Positions 61,007-64,000 of a stretch of 64,000 nucleotides of DNA are shown piece after piece. Below the pieces are notes generated by a model. The model was not told the origin of the DNA and searched no databases. It saw only the letters and a program-made list of their open reading frames with translations. Location: assembly GCA_018822805.1 (NCBI GenBank), contig JAHJJU010000051.1:1-64000 (forward strand), read 5' to 3'. This DNA is from a bacterium (GTDB lineage: Bacteria; Campylobacterota; Campylobacteria; Campylobacterales; Sulfurovaceae). Every line of letters starts with the position of its first letter. The first letter of the stretch is position 1. Position numbers and translations under genes: made by a program.

Positions 61007-64000
61007 TTACTCATTTTCTGACTCTTTGGGAGCAATCAACTCCATCAATGCACCTATAAATGCTTCATCCGTCTCTTTTGGAGAAAGCTTATAAAATGCT
61101 TCCCATGCTGCTGATCGGTGGTCATTATAATTATCAAAATTGGTACTTTTTTCCCATTTAAAACGTACAGCATGACCAATTAAAATATCTAAAACCAAAT
61201 CGTTCTCAACATAAAAATTCGGGTTCTCTTTAAAAACCCGTGACATACTTTCTAAAGCTTCAATGTTGAGCTGACGATAATCAGGAGCATGAATTCTTTG
61301 TAACAAGGTATCTACAATTAACGCAAAACTGTGTTCACCTGCTGTTGAATCCAACGTCAACGCTGATCCCATACGATTTTGTGCATCATATTTATTACCA
61401 ATCACCAAGCCTTGACATTGTCGTAACAAATACCAAATGTCTTTATAGAATTTTTCAGAACGCAAGCCTAACATTCCTCTCTCTTCACGCCATTGTGCCC
61501 AGTTTTCAATGCTGCTCAATTCACTTGTCAATGATGTTGGTGAAAGAGACTCCAACGACAAGACCCCGGATGATTGTAAATTTTCTTGATTACGAAAATA
61601 GGTCACCTCTTCTGTAAACTCTTTTAAAATTAATCGAAGTCGATTATAAATCGAATGAGGAGCCAACCCTAAGAGCACTTCATAAGCAGCACTCATCGGT
61701 ATATTGGCTTTTCGACCAATATTCCCTATTAGAAGTTGAATAAAATACCATGTACGTAAAGTTAACATCGTCTCAAAAAGTTCCGGTTCCGTTCGTATTA
61801 ACTGTCCAAGATGTAAAATAATTTCTTGAGTCAATACGTTCTCGGCAACATTGTCACCACAAAATGCTGCGATGGTTTCTATAATAACACTGCTGCTATG
61901 TGAAGTTGAGAATGTTGCTCTTCCATCATACGCACGTCCTACACCCAAACGCTTTTGATGGATAGTAATATCCAATAAAACATCTTCTAAACGATCATCA
62001 TATTTCCCTGTTAACTCTGCTATACGACGTACAGCAACCCACTCATCACAAACGGTTGCCGACTCATAAAGTTTTTCAGCAATTGATGCGAGCGTAACCG
62101 TCCCCTCTTGGGTTAGAACTTCAAACTCTTTTCCTTGACGCTCCCACAACAACTCCAGTGCATGTGTCTTAACCAAATGATTACTGTTTCCTAATAAGGT
62201 ATAGACCAAAGAGTCATCAACATAGGTATCAAGTTCATGTATATTCTCAACTATTTGAGGTTGAGTGATATCATCAACACAAAGAGAAATACTTAACTCT
62301 TTATGTGACAACTGAGCATTTTCAAAAGCAAACCCTTTTAAGCAATCAATACGTTCTACCGACGCCTTACTTAAAAGTTCTTCTAAAGACCCTGTCTCTA
62401 TCTCTACAGTTTCACTTTCACCTTTTTTGATATCGGATAAAAGTTCAAGCAGTGCTACCCTATTAATATCCGTAAGCATCGATTCTCGTACCAACATCGG
62501 GATAATTGGCTGTTTAACGCCATCCCACTGCTTAGAAAGAAACTGCAATGACGCACGGAAATGTTCAACCAAAAGTTTGTTATCGTTACTAAAGTAAAAA
62601 CCTTCAGGGTTAAAATAATAGGGAAGAAATATCGTCTCTTTTCCCTCAAGAAGATGTAAACGTGCTGTGGTCATGGTTCGTGAAACCATTAGTGGTCTAC
62701 CCGTCAAAGAGAGTTTTTCATTTTTTCCTAAAAGCGTATGCAGTTTAGAGAGCTGACTTGCATGAGCAATCCTGATAGATTTCAACTCTTCAACCGTTTC
62801 ACTGTTAAATCCAAGCACATGAAGATGCTGTTTTACAAATTCATTCTCAGCCAAAATAGGTACCAAAGGCGTTGGATTTGATGTATACCCTATACGTTGA
62901 CGACGATTTAAAGGATCAAGATCTTCCGGAGCTAAAAGACCATCCAGCATCATATCCGATAACATGTAGAGACTCTGTGCCCACACCAAAGGTACATTTT
63001 CATTTGCCACACGTATTTGACTACCAGGAGTTTCTTTCTCTGCTTCAACCAACGCTTTAGGAACAATATAAAGCTCAGGTAAAAGCTGTTCTCCATCTTG
63101 TTCAACAAAAAGAGGTTTTAGTTTTTCATGCCAATGTTTAACTTCATCTTCATCCTCACGCATCAAAGCATCCAAAAGCAGATAGGTAAAGAAGAGAGGC
63201 CATTCCGACTCAATATCTTTAAATTCTGCCAATTCCGATGGCTCATAATGTAAACGACTTGAATCTTCTATACTGCTCTGATGTCCATCAAGTAAAAAAC
63301 GTTTACAGCCATAATTTCCAGCCAGTTTTTTAATGATTTTGTCACGGGTACGCTTAAGTAATTTTTTATCTTCTACAGCATAAGCAGGATAACCGACAAT
63401 ACTCAACAGTGCAGCATCCGTCTCTTTAGAAATAGACTCTCTTGGAAGTAAGCCTTGCAAAGTAAAACGTGAACGAGCCACATCACTAGAGATAACATGA
63501 ATTATCCCTTCCTCACTTTCAACTTCTCCAAATAGATTAAAACCATCCATTACTTCTAGTGCAGCCTTTGCCATACCTACGGAACTACCGTTAATCTCAG
63601 TTGTCCCATGATTAATCTTATTTCCTCTCTCCCAAATTCCATAGTCGGCTGTACAGTAGGTATGACTGATATAGTGCACCAAGTTTTGAACAAAATCCAC
63701 TTCATCCATGGTGTAAACAATACGCAGTCCCGAAGCCGTCATTTGTGCCATCATCAATAAAAAGAGTGAGGTTGCATCCAATTGCAGGTGCCCCCACTCG
63801 TCATCACCCACAACTGCTAGACCTGTTTTGGTTCCATATTTGGCATGTAAAGCATCCGTAGGATTGTGTGTCACTTTAAAAGTCTCAATTCTATCAGACT
63901 GTCGCATCATCGCCATCAAAAGACCCCTCATTAACTTTACGACACTTTGACTTAAGAAATAACTACGATAATGCTTCTCATCATGTTTACGATAGGCCAG
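61007..64000 (-). CDS. GH15 / phosphorylase-kinase-alpha-like protein, 5' end beyond the window
   Basis: Frame stays open past the M at 63931 to the window edge (LAYRKHDEKHYRSYFLSQSVVKLMRGLLMAMM...); alpha/alpha-barrel pattern DEWGHLQLDATSLFLLMMAQM, GIWERGNKINHGTTEINGSSVGMAKAAL. Confidence 0.82.
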   Translation of the reverse strand: MAYRKHDEKHYRSYFLSQSVVKLMRGLLMAMMRQSDRIETFKVTHNPTDALHAKYGTKTGLAVVGDDEWGHLQLDATSLFLLMMAQMTASGLRIVYTMDEVDFVQNLVHYISHTYCTADYGIWERGNKINHGTTEINGSSVGMAKAALEVMDGFNLFGEVESEEGIIHVISSDVARSRFTLQGLLPRESISKETDAALLSIVGYPAYAVEDKKLLKRTRDKIIKKLAGNYGCKRFLLDGHQSSIEDSSRLHYEPSELAEFKDIESEWPLFFTYLLLDALMREDEDEVKHWHEKLKPLFVEQDGEQLLPELYIVPKALVEAEKETPGSQIRVANENVPLVWAQSLYMLSDMMLDGLLAPEDLDPLNRRQRIGYTSNPTPLVPILAENEFVKQHLHVLGFNSETVEELKSIRIAHASQLSKLHTLLGKNEKLSLTGRPLMVSRTMTTARLHLLEGKETIFLPYYFNPEGFYFSNDNKLLVEHFRASLQFLSKQWDGVKQPIIPMLVRESMLTDINRVALLELLSDIKKGESETVEIETGSLEELLSKASVERIDCLKGFAFENAQLSHKELSISLCVDDITQPQIVENIHELDTYVDDSLVYTLLGNSNHLVKTHALELLWERQGKEFEVLTQEGTVTLASIAEKLYESATVCDEWVAVRRIAELTGKYDDRLEDVLLDITIHQKRLGVGRAYDGRATFSTSHSSSVIIETIAAFCGDNVAENVLTQEIILHLGQLIRTEPELFETMLTLRTWYFIQLLIGNIGRKANIPMSAAYEVLLGLAPHSIYNRLRLILKEFTEEVTYFRNQENLQSSGVLSLESLSPTSLTSELSSIENWAQWREERGMLGLRSEKFYKDIWYLLRQCQGLVIGNKYDAQNRMGSALTLDSTAGEHSFALIVDTLLQRIHAPDYRQLNIEALESMSRVFKENPNFYVENDLVLDILIGHAVRFKWEKSTNFDNYNDHRSAAWEAFYKLSPKETDEAFIGALMELIAPKESENE

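Noticed and set aside
1-64000. CRISPR arrays, tRNA/rRNA genes, prophage, IS transposases or toxin-antitoxin pairs
   Set aside because: Looked for regular spaced repeats, TPsiC-like motifs and mobile-element proteins among the ORFs; none found. Only the GTAG-headed hairpins look mobile.

Overview
This is a 64 kb AT-rich window whose gene content looks like a Campylobacterota (Sulfurimonas/Sulfurovum/Arcobacter-like) chromosome: kdsA-ribH-nusB order, mqnC of the futalosine menaquinone pathway, HQWRQPL-type histidine kinases. The lineage is inferred, not tested. Most of it is housekeeping: hpf, recG, mqnC, nusB, ribH, kdsA, der, trpS, murI, rho, xseA, menG/ubiE, an rhlE-like helicase and the RNase P RNA. 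Accessory blocks are: (1) a 2573-aa modular surface protein followed by three prepilin-like proteins, resembling an MSHA MshQ/minor-pilin module; (2) an 11-kb same-strand envelope locus with mlaA, mlaC, an MMPL/RND transporter, anmK, amgK, two tandem 7TMR-DISM histidine kinases, murU and a response regulator; (3) a complete Entner-Doudoroff operon (GH15-like protein, glk, zwf, pgl, edd, eda). The most interesting non-coding signals are a family of REP-like hairpins with a constant GTAG head, which supplies the in-frame TAG stop codon of five genes and interrupts the kdsA-ribH-nusB operon, and an RNase P RNA whose P12-position helix is extended by a 16-bp stem, an internal hairpin and a C8 tract. 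I found no CRISPR array, tRNA, rRNA, intact transposase or prophage.
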